A stretch of DNA of 64,000 bases from Rattus norvegicus. Its lineage: Eukaryota; Chordata; Mammalia; Rodentia; Muridae. The stretch spans positions 38,388,001-38,452,000 of the forward strand of contig NC_086028.1 in NCBI RefSeq assembly GCF_036323735.1, given 5' to 3'. This document shows positions 63,266-64,000 of this stretch, in pieces. Under the pieces are notes generated by a model that made no database searches, had not been told where the DNA came from, and saw nothing but the letters and a program-made list of their open reading frames with translations. A program made the translations under genes and the position numbers. The stretch's first letter is position 1. Every line of letters begins with the position of its first letter.

Positions 63266-64000
63266 AAATAAACAACAATTATAGGCGACAAGTTGGATGA
63301 GTCATCTCACAAACTCATCGTCGTGTAGAAGAAACAGAGACAAAAGAATAAACGCTGTGTGAGTCACTTCACTATCTATTTTGTCCCTTTGAGGCAAGTC
63401 TAATGTAGCCGGGCAGACCTCTCCCTGTTTTGAAATATCCTGACTAAAGCCACCAGGAGGTGAAGGGCTGATTTGAAACTCGGTTGTAGGGCACTGTTCA
63501 CCCATCAGAGTGGGTAAGGGGTGGTGGGAGCGGGAGCCCAGTGGTCACACTACAACAGCGGACAGGAAGCAAGATGCCTGCTGTGCTCTGGCAGCTCCCT
63601 CCTTTTCTGGCAGTCTAGGAACCTACCACCCTCCTTTGGAGTGGGTCTTTTTACCTCAGTGAACCTAATCAAGATAATTCCTCACAGGCCTGCGCAGAGG
63701 CTTTCCTGAGGTTTGTACTCTGGGTCATTCCACACCTACCTGACAATTAACACATCACAATGACCGCACCCCCAACCCCATCTTCTGGCTCCTAGCTCCC
63801 AAATGCTGGGATTCCGAGGTGGAGGTGGGGCCTGGTGAGGTATCCAGCTGCAACAGGGTATGCCCCCTGTATCCAGCAGTGATCTCATCATATGCCTCAA
63901 GTTTTCATGCAGATCACAGTTAAAGTGTCAGATAGGCAGATAGGTGATCTCCATCCCAGTGCTGGTTACTATGGCGACGAAACTATTTATTTAAATTCAC
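63266..64000. other. Intergenic, no gene recognised
   Basis: Unique sequence with a small B1-like patch at 63780-63830 (CTCCTAGCTCCCAAATGCTGGGATTCCGAGG). Confidence 0.35.

Noticed and set aside
1..64000. Exons of Il5, Rad50 or Slc22a5, the usual neighbours of Irf1
   Set aside because: No translated frame in the window shows recognisable sequence of these proteins; they are expected beyond both ends.

Overview
This is mammalian nuclear DNA, and the repeats point to rat (Rattus norvegicus). SINEs of the B1, B2/B3 and ID families lie throughout. Eight of them are young, nearly intact ID (BC1-type) copies with long A-tails and short target-site duplications, an abundance typical of rat rather than mouse. 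CA/TG and TC microsatellites are frequent. The only intact protein-coding gene I can support is Irf1 (interferon regulatory factor 1), on the + strand from about 29.9 to 36.94 kb. By established synteny Irf1 lies in the type-2 cytokine cluster (Il5 - Irf1 - Slc22a5; rat chromosome 10). No exon of Il5 or Slc22a5 was recognised here.

Layout. 1-22.9 kb: upstream intergenic DNA, mostly SINEs, old L1 and LTR pieces and simple repeats, with one truncated Gapdh processed pseudogene (about 2.19-2.62 kb) and a group of CTCF-like motifs (3.87, 5.60, 6.13 and 6.18 kb). 23.0-24.4 kb: a repeat-poor, GC-richer segment with a STAT-type GAS (TTCCGGGAA), a consensus ISRE and a GC box within 70 bp, a candidate interferon-responsive element about 6.6 kb upstream of Irf1. 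28.1-29.65 kb: unique sequence. 29.66-30.44 kb: CpG-island promoter with GC boxes, a GAS, a CCAAT box and an NF-kB site in the order known for mammalian Irf1 promoters. 29.9-36.94 kb: Irf1, nine exons here, eight of them coding, joining to a 328-residue protein. 37-64 kb: downstream intergenic DNA with SINEs, three more ID insertions, LTR-like fragments, microsatellites and G-rich tracts, and no recognisable gene.

How it fits together: the Irf1 promoter can receive STAT1 (GAS) and NF-kB input, which is established biology for this gene. The upstream GAS/ISRE cluster would allow STAT and IRF feedback at a distance; that is inference. The 3'UTR carries an AU-rich motif, which fits a short-lived mRNA.

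Less ordinary items: a 52-bp tailless insertion that I match from memory to the 5' part of 4.5S(I) RNA, with perfect 15-bp target-site duplications; a 78-bp B2 copy lacking its middle but flanked by perfect 14-bp duplications; a hAT-type DNA transposon nested in a SINE; an ID copy that has lost its B box; and one Irf1 exon of 227 bp where I recall the human gene having two. I found no wholly new gene system. All repeat boundaries without a stated duplication are approximate, and family names come from recognition, not a database search.
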